From: Mesorhizobium sp.
GTDB taxonomy: Bacteria > Pseudomonadota > Alphaproteobacteria > Rhizobiales > Rhizobiaceae
Direction of reading: 5' to 3'
DNA length: 53,238 nucleotides
NCBI RefSeq assembly: GCF_017306585.1
Contig: NZ_JAFKIC010000126.1
Span: 1 to 53,238, forward strand
Shown piece after piece: positions 11,401 through 20,071 of this stretch. The notes under the pieces were generated by a model. The model did no database searches. It was not told where the DNA came from and was given only the letters and a program-made list of their open reading frames with translations. Made by a program: the position numbers and the translations under genes. Numbering within the stretch: position 1 is the stretch's first letter; every line of letters starts with the position of its first letter.

Positions 11401-14400
11401 GGATAGGCTCGCCGGCGATCGCCAGTTGGATCAGCCGCTCGGCCGAAACCGAGGACCGGCTGCGCATATCGCAGGCCGATATCCACGCGCTGCGCACCGT
11501 GGCGCGTCGCACCTGGCATTATTTCGAAAGCTTCGTCACCGAAGAACACCACAATCTGCCGCCCGACAATTTCCAGGAAAGCCCGGCTCCCGTGGTGGCG
11601 CCGCGCACCTCGCCGACCAATGTCGGCGTCTATCTCCTGTCTGTCGTGTCGGCGCGCGATTTCGGCTGGATAAGCCTTTCCGATGCCATCACCCGCATCG
11701 ACGCCACCATGACGACGATTGAGAGCATGCCGCGCCACCGCGGCCATCTTTTCAACTGGTACGACACCACGACGCTGAAGCCGCTCTATCCGCTTTATAT
11801 TTCGGCCGTCGATAGCGGCAATCTCGCCGGCCATCTGGTGGCCGTCGCGGCCGCCTGCGCCGAATGGGCGGAAGCCCCCTCCGTTCACCTGCAGGGCGAT
11901 TTCGAGGGCATACTCGATACGGTGACCATCCTCAGCGAAAGCCTGGATGAACTGCCGGACGACCGCCGCCAGCTCAGGCCGCTGCGCCAGCGCCTCGTCG
12001 ACCGCCTCGACGGCATGCGGCGCGCGGTCGATACAATCAAGGCGCAGCCGGAAATGGCCTCGATCCGCACTATCAATCTTGCCGTGCTGGCGGGTGAAAT
12101 CCGCAAGCTGGCGACCGCCATCCATACCGAGGCGGCGTCGGCCCAGAGCGACGTCATCGTCGACTGGGCGGCCAGGCTTGAAGCCACCTGCGAGGCGCAT
12201 GTGCACGACGCCCATAGCGACGAAAACGCCGTCGAGGCGCTGCGCGCCAAACTACTCACCTTGCGCGAGCGCACGCGCCGTTTCGCCTTCGAAATGGAAT
12301 TCGCCTTCCTGATGCGGCCGGAGCGCAAGCTGCTGTCGATCGGCTACCGGGTCGAGGAGCATCAACTTGACGAAAGCTGCTACGATCTTCTCGCCTCCGA
12401 AGCCCGCCTGACCAGCCTGTTCGCGATCGCCAAGGGCGACCTGCCGACCGAGCACTGGTTCCGCCTTGGCCGTCCCATCGTCGAGATCGGCTTCCAGGGC
12501 GCGCTGATGTCCTGGTCGGGCTCGATGTTCGAGTACCTGATGCCGCCGCTGGTCATGAAGGAGCCGCAAGGGTCTATCCTCAACCAGACCAGCAAACTGA
12601 TCATCAAGCGTCAGATCCAGTATGGCCGTCAGAAGAATGTGCCGTGGGGTATCTCGGAAGCGGCCTACAACGCCCGCGACCGGGAACTGACCTATCAGTA
12701 CACCAATTTCGGCGTGCCAGGCCTCGGGCTCAAGCGCGGCCTTGGTCAGAACACCGTGATCGCACCCTATGCCACCATCCTGGCGGCGCAGTTCAACCCG
12801 CGTGAAGCCGTGCACAATCTGGCGCGTCTGCGCGAAATTGGAGCGATGGGCCCGCACGGCTACTATGATGCGGTCGATTTCACGCCGCAGCGCGTGCCCG
12901 AGGGCACCAACCACGCCGTCGTGCTGAACTACTATGCCCACCATTCCGGCATGTCGATCGCCGCGGTCGCCGACGCCATCTTCGAAGGCCGCCTGCGCGA
13001 CCGTTTCCACAGCGATCCGGTCATCGAATCGGCGGAACTTCTGCTGCAGGAGAGGGCACCGCGCGACATCCCGACCGCGACTGTGCGCACAGAAGCGGAT
13101 GAGCGCGCCAAGGACGAAACCGAGGTCGAGAGCCCCGACACCCGTATCGTGCTCGATCCCCTGCGGGCGCTGCGGTCGACCAATGTGATGTCGAACGGCC
13201 GCTATTCGGTCATGGTGACCGCGACGGGCTCCGGCTACAGCCGCTGGGGGGACCTTTCGGTCACCCGCTGGCAACCAGACCCGGTGGAAGACAGGCTCGG
13301 CTCCTACATCTTCCTGCGCGACGTCACCACGGGCGACTGGTGGTCGGCGACTTCAGAACCCAAGCGCGCGGTGGAGGAGAAGACCCAGACCCTGTTCTCC
13401 GACGACAAGGCGAGTTTCGTCAAATCGGTCGGCACCTTGCGCTCGGAAGTCGAGTGTATCGTCATCTCGGAAGGCAATGGCGAGGGGCGGCGGGTCACGC
13501 TCTATAATGAGAGCACCTCCGACCGCCACATCGAAGTGACCTCCTTTGCCGAACTGGTGCTGGGCTCCGAGGCGTCCGACAACGCGCATCCGGCCTTCTC
13601 GAAGATGTTCGTGGAAACGGAAATCGCAGGCAATAACGGGGCGATCTTCGCCACGCGCCGCAAGCGCGACACCAATGAGCCCGACATTTCGCTGGTGCAT
13701 TTCGTCACCGATCCGTCCGGACCGGCGCGCGATGCCGAGGCCGAGACCGACAGACGAGCCTTCATTGGCCGCGGCCGCACCATCGTCGACGCCGCCGCGT
13801 TCGATCCGGGCGCCAGGCTCGGCGGCCATTCCGGCTTCACGCTCGATCCGATCGCCTCGTTGCGACGCCAGGTGCGCGTGCCGGCAAACAAGAAGATCTC
13901 GCTGACCTTCTGGACCGTGGTCGGAGCCAACCGTTCCGAACTGGAGGAAGCGATCAACCGCCTCGACCATCAGGAGAGCTTTGCCCGCCAGGCGATGCTG
14001 GCCTGGACGCGCAGCCAGGTGCAGACCCGCCATATGGGTTTGAGCCTGACCGATGCCGCCAACGTCCAGAAACTGGCGCGCTACCTGATCTATCCCGATC
14101 CGTTCCTGCGCCTGCCGGCCGAATCAATCGCCTCGGGGCTGGGCAAGCAATCGAGTCTGTGGCCGACCAGCATTTCGGGGGATTTCCCGATCTTCCTGGT
14201 CAGGATCGGCGACGTTGCCGATCTGGAGATCGTTGCCCAGGCATTGCGCTTCCAGGAATATATGCGCACCCGCGGCATGATGATCGACTTCGTGGTCGTC
14301 AACGAGCAGGCCTCTTCCTACGTTCAGGACCTGCAGCGCGCGGTGGAAACGCTGTGCGAAAACAGCCGCTTGCGCGGCAAGGAACTCGGGCCTCGCCAGC

Positions 14401-17072
14401 ACATTTTCGCGGTGCGCCGCGATCTGATGGAAGAAACCACCTACAAGACGCTGCTCGCCGTCGCCCGCGTGGTGCTGCACACCCGCAACGGCACCATCTT
14501 CGACCAGATCGAACGGGCCGAAGCCGCCGCCCTGCAGGCTCGCGACGGTTTGCAGCCGGCCGGATTGCCGGGCCCTCGCGAAACGCAGGTTCCGGCGCCC
14601 ATGGCGCATGCGTTTGCTTCGCCGGCGGTGGCGGATGTCAGCGCGGATGGTTCAGGTCTCACCCAGTGGAACGGCTTTGGCGGTTTCGACGGCGATGGGC
14701 GGCACTATGTCGTGCGTCTGGCCGGCCGGCGCACGACGCCGCAGCCCTGGATCAATGTCGTCTCCAACGCCTCCTTCGGCTTCCACACTTCGGCTGAGGG
14801 CGCCGCCTTCACCTGGAGCCGCAACAGCCGCGACTACCAGTTGACACCGTGGTCGAACGACCCGGTCTCGAACCGGCCCGGCGAGGGCGTCTATATCTAC
14901 GACCAGGCCAGCGGCAAGGCGTTCTCGCCGCTCGCCGCCGTGGTGCGCGATCCCTCGATGACCTACGAGGCCTGGCATGGCCAGGGCTTCTCGACGTTCC
15001 GCTCGAAGCGCGGACCGCTGTCGATGGACCTGACCCATGTCGTCGACCCCATCGATCCGGTGAAGATCACCCGGCTGCGCGTCCAGAATTCGGGCTCGGT
15101 ACCGGCGCGGTTGCGTATCTATGCCTATGCCGAATGGGTGCTTGGCGGACATCGCTCGCGTACGGCGGCAACGATCGTGCCGTCCCGCGACGGCGCCACC
15201 GGCGCGCTGCTGGCGCAAAATCCCTATGGGCTCGATTTCAGCGAGCGGGTGGCCTTCCTCGCCGCCGACACCGGAGTCCATTCGGTGACGACGGACCGGT
15301 CGGAGTTCCTTGGGCGGCATGGTTCCAGCGAGCTGCCGCAGTCGGTGCTGAGCGGTGCGGCGCTGTCGGGCCGTGTCGAGGCAGGGGACGATCCTTGCGC
15401 GGCGATCGCCCGCGATGTCGAGATTCCGGCCGGCGGCGATGTCACGCTGCTGTGGCTGCTCGGCGACGCCGAGTCTTCCGAGCAGGCGAGCGCGCTGGTC
15501 CAGAAGCATAGGGACAAGGATTTCGACCAGCGCCTGGCCGACAATGAGCGCGAATGGCGCGGCTTCCTCGACACCATCCAGGTCGAGACGCCGGACAAGG
15601 CGCTTGATGCCATGGTCAACCACTGGCTGCCCTATCAGAGCCTTGCCTGCCGCATCCGCGCCCGCTCGGCCTTCTACCAGGCCAGCGGCGCCTTCGGCTT
15701 CCGCGATCAGCTGCAGGATACGCTGGCATTGCTGGCGCATGATCCGACGCTGGCGCGCGACCAGATCCTCAATGCCGCGCGGCGGCAATTCCCGGAAGGC
15801 GATGTGCAGCACTGGTGGCTGCCGCGCACCGGAGCCGGCGTACGCACGATGATCTCGGACGATGTCGTATGGCTCGCTCACGCCACGGCCCGCTACCTCA
15901 CGGTGACCGGCGACGCCGGCATCCTGAAGGCGCAATTGCCTTTCATCGATGGACAGGCGCTGGGCGAGGGCGAGCATGATGCCTTCTTCACCCCGGAAGT
16001 CTCGAAGAAGACCGTATCGCTCTACGATCACTGTGCCCGCGCGCTCGATCTGGCCATCAAGCGCAGCAGCCCTGCCGGCCTGCCGCTGATCCTCGGCGGC
16101 GACTGGAATGACGGCATGAACCGTGTCGGCGAACACGGCAAGGGCGAAAGCGTCTGGCTGGGCTGGTTCCTGCTGAAGACGCTTGGCGACTTCGCCGCCG
16201 TCGCCAAGAGCGAGGGCGACACCAAGCGGGCCCAGGCCTGGGCAAAGCATGCCGATGCCCTGAAGCGAGCGCTCGAGAGCACCGCGTGGGACGGCGAGTG
16301 GTATCGGCGCGGCAGCTTCGACGACGGCACGCCTCTGGGATCGCGCACCTCGCAGGAGTGCAAGATCGACTCCATCGCCCAGTCCTGGAGCGTGCTGTCG
16401 GGCGAGGGCGATCCGGCGCGGTCGACGACCGCGATGCAGCAGGCGACAAGGCTGCTCGTTGATGATGAGCTCAAGATCGTCAAGCTGTTCACGCCGCCCT
16501 TCTCCAGGACGGACAAGGACCCCGGCTACATCAAGAGCTATCCGCCGGGCGTACGCGAGAACGGCGGCCAGTACACCCATGCCGCCACGTGGTTCGTGAT
16601 CGCGCTGGCCGAGATGGGGCTGACCGACGAAGCCTACCGCTGCTTCTCGATGCTGAACCCGGTCAATCACGCGTTCGACGAGGCTTCGACCGAGCATTAT
16701 CGCGTCGAACCTTATGTGGTCGCGGCCGACATCTATGCCGCTGACGGCAGTGCGGTCGGTAACAAGGGAGGGCGCGGCGGCTGGACCTGGTACACGGGCT
16801 CGGCGGGTTGGCTATACCGCGCTGCGGTAGAAGGCATCCTCGGCATCGAGCGCCGAGGCAAGCAGATCACGTTTCGGCCGAAACTGCCCAGTCACTGGGA
16901 GGGCTATCAGGCCTCGCTCAAGATGCTGGGCGCCGAGATCAAGGTTCATGTCGTTCGCGACAAAAAGACCAAGACCATCTCGCTTGAAGTCGACGGTTCG
17001 AAAACAAAATCCGCTTCCTTCGAGCCGAAAGCCGGCGCTCAGACCGATATAGTGGTCAAGATACCCGCGTAA
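8439..17072 (+). CDS. ndvB: Cyclic beta-1,2-glucan synthase NdvB/Cgs
   Basis: This giant 2877-aa inner-membrane enzyme makes cyclic beta-1,2-glucan from UDP-glucose, matching the ~2830-2870 aa of rhizobial NdvB and Brucella Cgs. TM segments start near residue 427. The processive glycosyltransferase (GT84) part carries DAD at 645-647 and the R-H-H-R-W motif at 791-795 (RxxRW), followed by more TM helices to about residue 1000. The C-terminal glycoside-phosphorylase-like GH94 region, which controls ring size in Brucella Cgs, includes GFRDQLQD with Asp2423 and GYIKSYPPGVRENGGQYTHA. The start has only a weak GGA site. The product is needed for osmotic adaptation at low osmolarity and for plant infection in rhizobia. 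ndvA, the exporter gene, follows after 372 nt. Confidence 0.97.
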   Translation: MNIQTNPAQIEKTSASFPAVTEEPIRSTYLPEERLRVLGESLAKGDLTDLFGLIPFDFQARIRDSAKKILEVYRSTNAAQAKGETITPAAQWLLDNNYLVEETIFQVKRDLPRRFYRQLPTLKLPDGGTVPRALALAWTYVAHSDSSVSATMFKAIVQGFQSVEPLKIGELWALPSLLRFVLIENLRRLAVRVNRTRQMRQIANDVADKVLATDDNPDRQAILANFGAHAQDTTFATQLLYRLRDGSQNAGKALEWLEGELEKTGSDAEEIIISEHQTLSSGNVTTGNIIRGLRLINDVDWTVWFEGVSRIDTVLRERTDFAALDFFSRDQYRTAIEELARRSDLSEYRVAEKAIELAGQAASERAASERAASEAATIGEGAEPVPAPSAHTDVGFFLVGPRRLELEKAIGYRPTVSQTVKRAFAKTGWLGIVLPVFALTALLLVLSGNALAHLGLSVPSIVLMLALFAVPASEGALAFFNTVVSLFLKPTRLIGYDYRHGVPPEARTLVVVPSLIGSRDDVEENIRNIEVHYLANLADEIHFALLSDWPDSKTEIDAADTEILEYARAEIARLNARYPSEGAPRFYILHRRRLYNAAQGCWMGWERKRGKLHELDLLLRGDSDTTFLPLSVPLPEKVVHVMTLDADTRTTRDAVATLVGKLCHPLNRPHFDPVKRVVTAGYTILQPRITASLTSGDEASFFQRVFSANRGLDPYVFAVSDLYQDVFSDGSFTGKGLYHVDAFEAALQGRIEENTILSHDLLEGALARAALVTDVELVEDYPTRYSVDASRHHRWARGDWQLLGFIFDPRSGVPALSRWKMVDNLRRSLTPIFWVMAAIAGWTLLPFTQAAQWQALLILSLFMAPTFDVVNAILPKSGDQTPRGHFSALARDVAFGTAMVAIKIVLMAHNAWMMGDAIVRTLYRLFVSRQNLLEWRTASQAHKAGDNDVGSYYGMMYGAVIIGFVGLAIPVLADSTGAFVAFFFALFWIGSPAIASWISRSAETEDRLRISQADIHALRTVARRTWHYFESFVTEEHHNLPPDNFQESPAPVVAPRTSPTNVGVYLLSVVSARDFGWISLSDAITRIDATMTTIESMPRHRGHLFNWYDTTTLKPLYPLYISAVDSGNLAGHLVAVAAACAEWAEAPSVHLQGDFEGILDTVTILSESLDELPDDRRQLRPLRQRLVDRLDGMRRAVDTIKAQPEMASIRTINLAVLAGEIRKLATAIHTEAASAQSDVIVDWAARLEATCEAHVHDAHSDENAVEALRAKLLTLRERTRRFAFEMEFAFLMRPERKLLSIGYRVEEHQLDESCYDLLASEARLTSLFAIAKGDLPTEHWFRLGRPIVEIGFQGALMSWSGSMFEYLMPPLVMKEPQGSILNQTSKLIIKRQIQYGRQKNVPWGISEAAYNARDRELTYQYTNFGVPGLGLKRGLGQNTVIAPYATILAAQFNPREAVHNLARLREIGAMGPHGYYDAVDFTPQRVPEGTNHAVVLNYYAHHSGMSIAAVADAIFEGRLRDRFHSDPVIESAELLLQERAPRDIPTATVRTEADERAKDETEVESPDTRIVLDPLRALRSTNVMSNGRYSVMVTATGSGYSRWGDLSVTRWQPDPVEDRLGSYIFLRDVTTGDWWSATSEPKRAVEEKTQTLFSDDKASFVKSVGTLRSEVECIVISEGNGEGRRVTLYNESTSDRHIEVTSFAELVLGSEASDNAHPAFSKMFVETEIAGNNGAIFATRRKRDTNEPDISLVHFVTDPSGPARDAEAETDRRAFIGRGRTIVDAAAFDPGARLGGHSGFTLDPIASLRRQVRVPANKKISLTFWTVVGANRSELEEAINRLDHQESFARQAMLAWTRSQVQTRHMGLSLTDAANVQKLARYLIYPDPFLRLPAESIASGLGKQSSLWPTSISGDFPIFLVRIGDVADLEIVAQALRFQEYMRTRGMMIDFVVVNEQASSYVQDLQRAVETLCENSRLRGKELGPRQHIFAVRRDLMEETTYKTLLAVARVVLHTRNGTIFDQIERAEAAALQARDGLQPAGLPGPRETQVPAPMAHAFASPAVADVSADGSGLTQWNGFGGFDGDGRHYVVRLAGRRTTPQPWINVVSNASFGFHTSAEGAAFTWSRNSRDYQLTPWSNDPVSNRPGEGVYIYDQASGKAFSPLAAVVRDPSMTYEAWHGQGFSTFRSKRGPLSMDLTHVVDPIDPVKITRLRVQNSGSVPARLRIYAYAEWVLGGHRSRTAATIVPSRDGATGALLAQNPYGLDFSERVAFLAADTGVHSVTTDRSEFLGRHGSSELPQSVLSGAALSGRVEAGDDPCAAIARDVEIPAGGDVTLLWLLGDAESSEQASALVQKHRDKDFDQRLADNEREWRGFLDTIQVETPDKALDAMVNHWLPYQSLACRIRARSAFYQASGAFGFRDQLQDTLALLAHDPTLARDQILNAARRQFPEGDVQHWWLPRTGAGVRTMISDDVVWLAHATARYLTVTGDAGILKAQLPFIDGQALGEGEHDAFFTPEVSKKTVSLYDHCARALDLAIKRSSPAGLPLILGGDWNDGMNRVGEHGKGESVWLGWFLLKTLGDFAAVAKSEGDTKRAQAWAKHADALKRALESTAWDGEWYRRGSFDDGTPLGSRTSQECKIDSIAQSWSVLSGEGDPARSTTAMQQATRLLVDDELKIVKLFTPPFSRTDKDPGYIKSYPPGVRENGGQYTHAATWFVIALAEMGLTDEAYRCFSMLNPVNHAFDEASTEHYRVEPYVVAADIYAADGSAVGNKGGRGGWTWYTGSAGWLYRAAVEGILGIERRGKQITFRPKLPSHWEGYQASLKMLGAEIKVHVVRDKKTKTISLEVDGSKTKSASFEPKAGAQTDIVVKIPA

Positions 17073-17093
17073 AATCAGAGGCTTGGTCAGGTT

Positions 17094-17119
17094 TTCGCGC
17101 GTCCTTCGGGGCGCGCGAA
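17094..17119 (+). terminator. Possible ndvB terminator hairpin
   Basis: TTCGCGCG pairs with CGCGCGAA around a 10-nt loop 21 nt after the ndvB stop. There is no T-run after the stem, so intrinsic termination is uncertain; it may instead protect the transcript 3' end. Confidence 0.35.
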
Positions 17120-17394
17120 GCCGTCCATTGTTACTTGCGTGCGAACCGCCGCCACGCCTTCCAGCTGCCCTCGGACCAACTCTTGGGCAGCCTGTTGTGC
17201 TTAAAAATGTGGCAGTGGCCGGCCGCTGCCATGATTTCGCCGCAAGGCTGGCATTTCACCTTTTATCTCAAACCGTTAGGTGATCACGTCAGATTTCGTA
17301 TCGTCGTCATCTTTTGTTCGCTAAATGGGAACGGAAGGGATAGACGGGCATTGTTTTGCGACGCATCAACCGTTACGTGTCGGGAAATGGTGCA

Positions 17395-17418
17395 GTGCAC
17401 AATACTGGTATTGAGCAC
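17395..17418. promoter_or_regulatory. 24-bp dyad upstream of ndvA, candidate operator
   Basis: The arms GTGCACAATAC and GTATTGAGCAC (11 nt each) match at 10 of 11 positions around a central TG. The site ends 26 nt before the ndvA GTG and 14 nt before its ribosome site. Its length and symmetry suit a dimeric repressor placed over a promoter or early leader. The regulator is unknown. Confidence 0.5.
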
Positions 17419-17444
17419 AATATAGAGTTGGCGGAGTAGCTGAA

Positions 17445-19214
17445 GTGTCACTTCTGCAGATCTATTGGAGAGCGCTGGGCTATCTGGCCGCCGACAAGAA
17501 GCGCGTCGCGCTGATTTGTGCGGCCAACGTCGCCCTTGCCGCCATCGCCATCGTCGAGCCGATCCTGTTCGGCCGGGTGATCGACGCGATTTCCACGAAC
17601 GGGTCCGTTTTCTCGACGCTCGCACTGTGGGCCGGCCTCGGCGCTTTCAACGTCGTCGCCTTCGTGCTGGTAGCGCGTGGCGCCGACCGTTTTGCCCATG
17701 CGCGGCGCAGCGAAGTGCTGTGTGAGTCCTTTGAGCGCGTGATCACCATGCCGCTCGCCTGGCACCACCAGCGCGGCACCTCCAATGCCCTTCATACCCT
17801 TTTGCGCGCTGTCGAGACGCTGTTCAGCCTCTGGCTCGAATTCATGCGCCAGCATCTTTCCACGGCCGTTGCGCTTGTCCTGCTGGTTCCGACGGCGCTC
17901 AGCATGGACGTGCGCATGTCGATGGTCCTGCTCGGGCTCGGCGTGCTCTATGTCGGCATCGGCCGCCTGGTGATGAAGCGCACCAAGGAAGGTCAGGCCG
18001 CGGTCGAGCGCCACTACCACAAGGTGTTCGCGCATGTGACGGACTCCGTCAGCAACGTCGCCGTCCTGCAGAGCTACAACCGTCTGGGCTATGAGGCCGA
18101 GACGCTGCGCCGCTACGTCAAGAACCTGCTCGATGCCCAGAACCCCGTGCTCGACTGGTGGGCCATCGCCAATGCGCTCAACCGCCTGTCGTCGACGATC
18201 TCGATGATGGTGGTGCTGCTGATCGGCGCCTATCTGGTCACCCACGGCCAGCTGCGTGTCGGCGACGTCATCGCCTTCACCGGCTTCGCCACGCTGCTGA
18301 TCTCGCGGCTCGACCAGATGTCGGCTTTCGCCAACCAGATCTCGGAAGCCCGCGCCAAGCTCGAGGAGTTCTACAAGCTCGAGGATTCGGCCGCCGACGC
18401 CGCCGAGCCGGATGGCTTGCGCGATCTCACCAACGTCACCGGCCATGTCCGTTTCGAGGATGTGAGCTTCGAATTCGCCAATTCGGGGCAGGGCGTCAGC
18501 GACGTCTCCTTCGAGGTCCAGGCCGGCCAGACCGTGGCCATCGTCGGACCGACCGGTGCTGGCAAGACCACGCTGATCAATCTCTTGCAGCGCGTGTTCT
18601 CGCCGTCCAGCGGCCGGATCCTGATCGACGGCATCGACACCCGCACCGTGACCCGCAAGTCGCTGCGCCATTCGATCGCCACCGTGTTCCAGGATGCCGG
18701 GCTTCTGAACCGCTCGATCGAGGACAACATCCGGGTCGGCCGCGCCGACGCAACCAATGATGAGGTGCACGCCGCTGCCCGCGCCGCCGCCGCGCAGGAC
18801 TTCATCCTGGCCAAGAGCAATGGCTATGATACGGTGGTGGGCGAACGCGGCGGCCAGCTGTCGGGCGGCGAGCGCCAGCGCATCGCCATCGCGCGCGCCG
18901 TGCTCAAGGATGCGCCGATCCTGGTGCTCGACGAGGCGACCAGTGCGCTCGACGTCGAAACCGAGGACCGCGTCAAGGAAGCGATCGACGAGCTGCGGCG
19001 CGACCGCACCACCTTCATCATCGCCCACCGCCTGACCACCGTGCGCGACGCCGACCTGGTCGTGTTCATGGACAAGGGCAAGGTGGTCGAGATGGGCGGC
19101 TTCGCCGAGCTGTCGCTGCGCAATGGCCGCTTCGCCAGCCTGCTGCGCGCCGGCGGCTTGCTCAATGACGAGGAAGTCCGCCGCCTCAGCCGTTCGGTCA
19201 ACGAAGCAGCCTGA
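17445..19214 (+). CDS. ndvA: Cyclic beta-1,2-glucan ABC exporter NdvA/ChvA
   Basis: This 589-aa half-transporter has an N-terminal six-helix membrane domain and a C-terminal ATPase, the size of NdvA/ChvA (~588 aa). Walker A is GPTGAGKTT (368-376), the signature is LSGGERQ (472-478), and Walker B is ILVLDE (492-497). A switch His lies in IIAHRLTTVRDA. It is thought to move cyclic beta-1,2-glucan made by NdvB into the periplasm. The start is a GTG with GGAG at 8 nt spacing. The position right after ndvB strongly supports the substrate assignment over generic MsbA-type exporters. Confidence 0.94.
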   Translation: MSLLQIYWRALGYLAADKKRVALICAANVALAAIAIVEPILFGRVIDAISTNGSVFSTLALWAGLGAFNVVAFVLVARGADRFAHARRSEVLCESFERVITMPLAWHHQRGTSNALHTLLRAVETLFSLWLEFMRQHLSTAVALVLLVPTALSMDVRMSMVLLGLGVLYVGIGRLVMKRTKEGQAAVERHYHKVFAHVTDSVSNVAVLQSYNRLGYEAETLRRYVKNLLDAQNPVLDWWAIANALNRLSSTISMMVVLLIGAYLVTHGQLRVGDVIAFTGFATLLISRLDQMSAFANQISEARAKLEEFYKLEDSAADAAEPDGLRDLTNVTGHVRFEDVSFEFANSGQGVSDVSFEVQAGQTVAIVGPTGAGKTTLINLLQRVFSPSSGRILIDGIDTRTVTRKSLRHSIATVFQDAGLLNRSIEDNIRVGRADATNDEVHAAARAAAAQDFILAKSNGYDTVVGERGGQLSGGERQRIAIARAVLKDAPILVLDEATSALDVETEDRVKEAIDELRRDRTTFIIAHRLTTVRDADLVVFMDKGKVVEMGGFAELSLRNGRFASLLRAGGLLNDEEVRRLSRSVNEAA

Positions 19215-19221
19215 TTGAACA

Positions 19222-19257
19222 GCGATCTCCTTCTCCCATCTGGGAGAAGGAGATCGC
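19222..19257. repeat. Solo 17-bp hairpin related to the RIME-like repeat arms
   Basis: A perfect inverted repeat of 17 bp per arm with a 2-nt centre lies 7 nt after the ndvA stop. Its core CCTTCTCCC/GGGAGAAGG is the same hairpin that forms each end of the larger elements at 28180 and 42901, so it looks like a single unit of that family. It could also act as a transcript-end hairpin for ndvA, although a T-run is lacking. Confidence 0.7.
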
Positions 19258-19306
19258 CTTACTCCCTCGATTGCCGAACATACGCTGCCGGTCTATGTAA
19301 GGCCGC

Positions 19307-20068
19307 ATGAGCGATACGACTTCACGTCTCACCGGCTGGGCCGACCTTGCCAACCCGACACGGTTCGTGGCGCTGGCCGACAGGCTCGTGCCGTGGCTGG
19401 CCTCGCTCGCCACGCTCATCCTGGCGGCCGGGCTCTATATGAGCTTCACCGCGCCGGAGGACTTCCAGCAGGGCATCACGGTCCGCATCATGTACATCCA
19501 CGTGCCTTTCGCCTGGCTCGCCATGATGTGCTACTCGCTGATGGCGGTTTCGGCGCTCGGCACGCTGGTCTGGCGCCATCCGCTGGCCGATGTTGCGCTG
19601 AAGTCGGCCGCGCCCATCGGCGCCGTGTTCACGGCGCTGGCGCTGATCACCGGCTCGATTTGGGGCAAGCCGATGTGGGGCACCTGGTGGGTGTGGGATG
19701 CGCGCCTGACCTCGGTCTTCGTGCTGTTCCTGATGTATCTCGGCATCATCGCGCTGACCCGCGCGCTCGATGACGCAAGCCGCGCCGCCTGGGCTGCCGC
19801 CATCATCACGCTGGTCGGCTTCATCAACATCCCGATCATCAAATTTTCGGTCGACTGGTGGAACACGCTGCACCAGCCGGCCTCTGTGTTTCGCATGGAC
19901 GGCCCGACCATCGACCCCAGCCTGCTATGGCCGCTGCTGGTGATGGCTGTCGGCTTCACGGTGCTGTTCTTCGCCTTGCACCTGATGGCCATGCGCACCG
20001 AGATCCGCCGCCGCCGGATTATCGCCATGCGGCGGGTGGCGGCGCGCCAGGCCGAAAGGCCGGCCTGA
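19307..20068 (+). CDS. ccmC: Heme exporter protein CcmC
   Basis: CcmC is the integral membrane protein that holds heme for transfer to the chaperone CcmE during cytochrome c maturation (System I). The 253-aa protein has about six TM helices and the tryptophan-rich heme-handling motif GTWWVWDARLTSVFVL. Conserved heme-ligand-type His residues lie in MYIHVPFAWLA and in WWNTLHQPASV. Unlike the usual ccmABCDG order, no ccmA, ccmB or ccmD is adjacent: ndvA lies upstream and a convergent gene starts 3 nt after the stop. The family call is firm; separation from its partners is the odd part. Confidence 0.93.
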   Translation: MSDTTSRLTGWADLANPTRFVALADRLVPWLASLATLILAAGLYMSFTAPEDFQQGITVRIMYIHVPFAWLAMMCYSLMAVSALGTLVWRHPLADVALKSAAPIGAVFTALALITGSIWGKPMWGTWWVWDARLTSVFVLFLMYLGIIALTRALDDASRAAWAAAIITLVGFINIPIIKFSVDWWNTLHQPASVFRMDGPTIDPSLLWPLLVMAVGFTVLFFALHLMAMRTEIRRRRIIAMRRVAARQAERPA

Positions 20069-20071
20069 GGC

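Larger units (their letters stand above)
17073..17444. other. ndvB-ndvA intergenic region (372 nt) with several dyads
   Basis: No convincing gene is present. The region holds three inverted repeats: a hairpin TTCGCGCG/CGCGCGAA (17094-17119) shortly after the ndvB stop, a near-perfect 20-bp palindrome at 17211-17230 (GGCAGTGGCC/GGCCGCTGCC), and the 24-bp dyad at 17395-17418. The stretch from about 17260 to 17420 is more AT-rich than the surroundings, as expected for a promoter. This suggests ndvA has its own regulated promoter rather than simple read-through from ndvB. Confidence 0.6.

Noticed and set aside
8436-12215. A 1259-codon open frame on the minus strand opposite ndvB
   Set aside because: It is the antisense shadow of a high-GC gene: composition is Arg/Gly/Asp/Gln-rich with no domain, and the sense strand encodes a well-recognised NdvB throughout.
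14652-16697. A 681-codon minus-strand frame opposite the 3' part of ndvB
   Set aside because: Same antisense-shadow composition; the GH94 motifs are on the plus strand.
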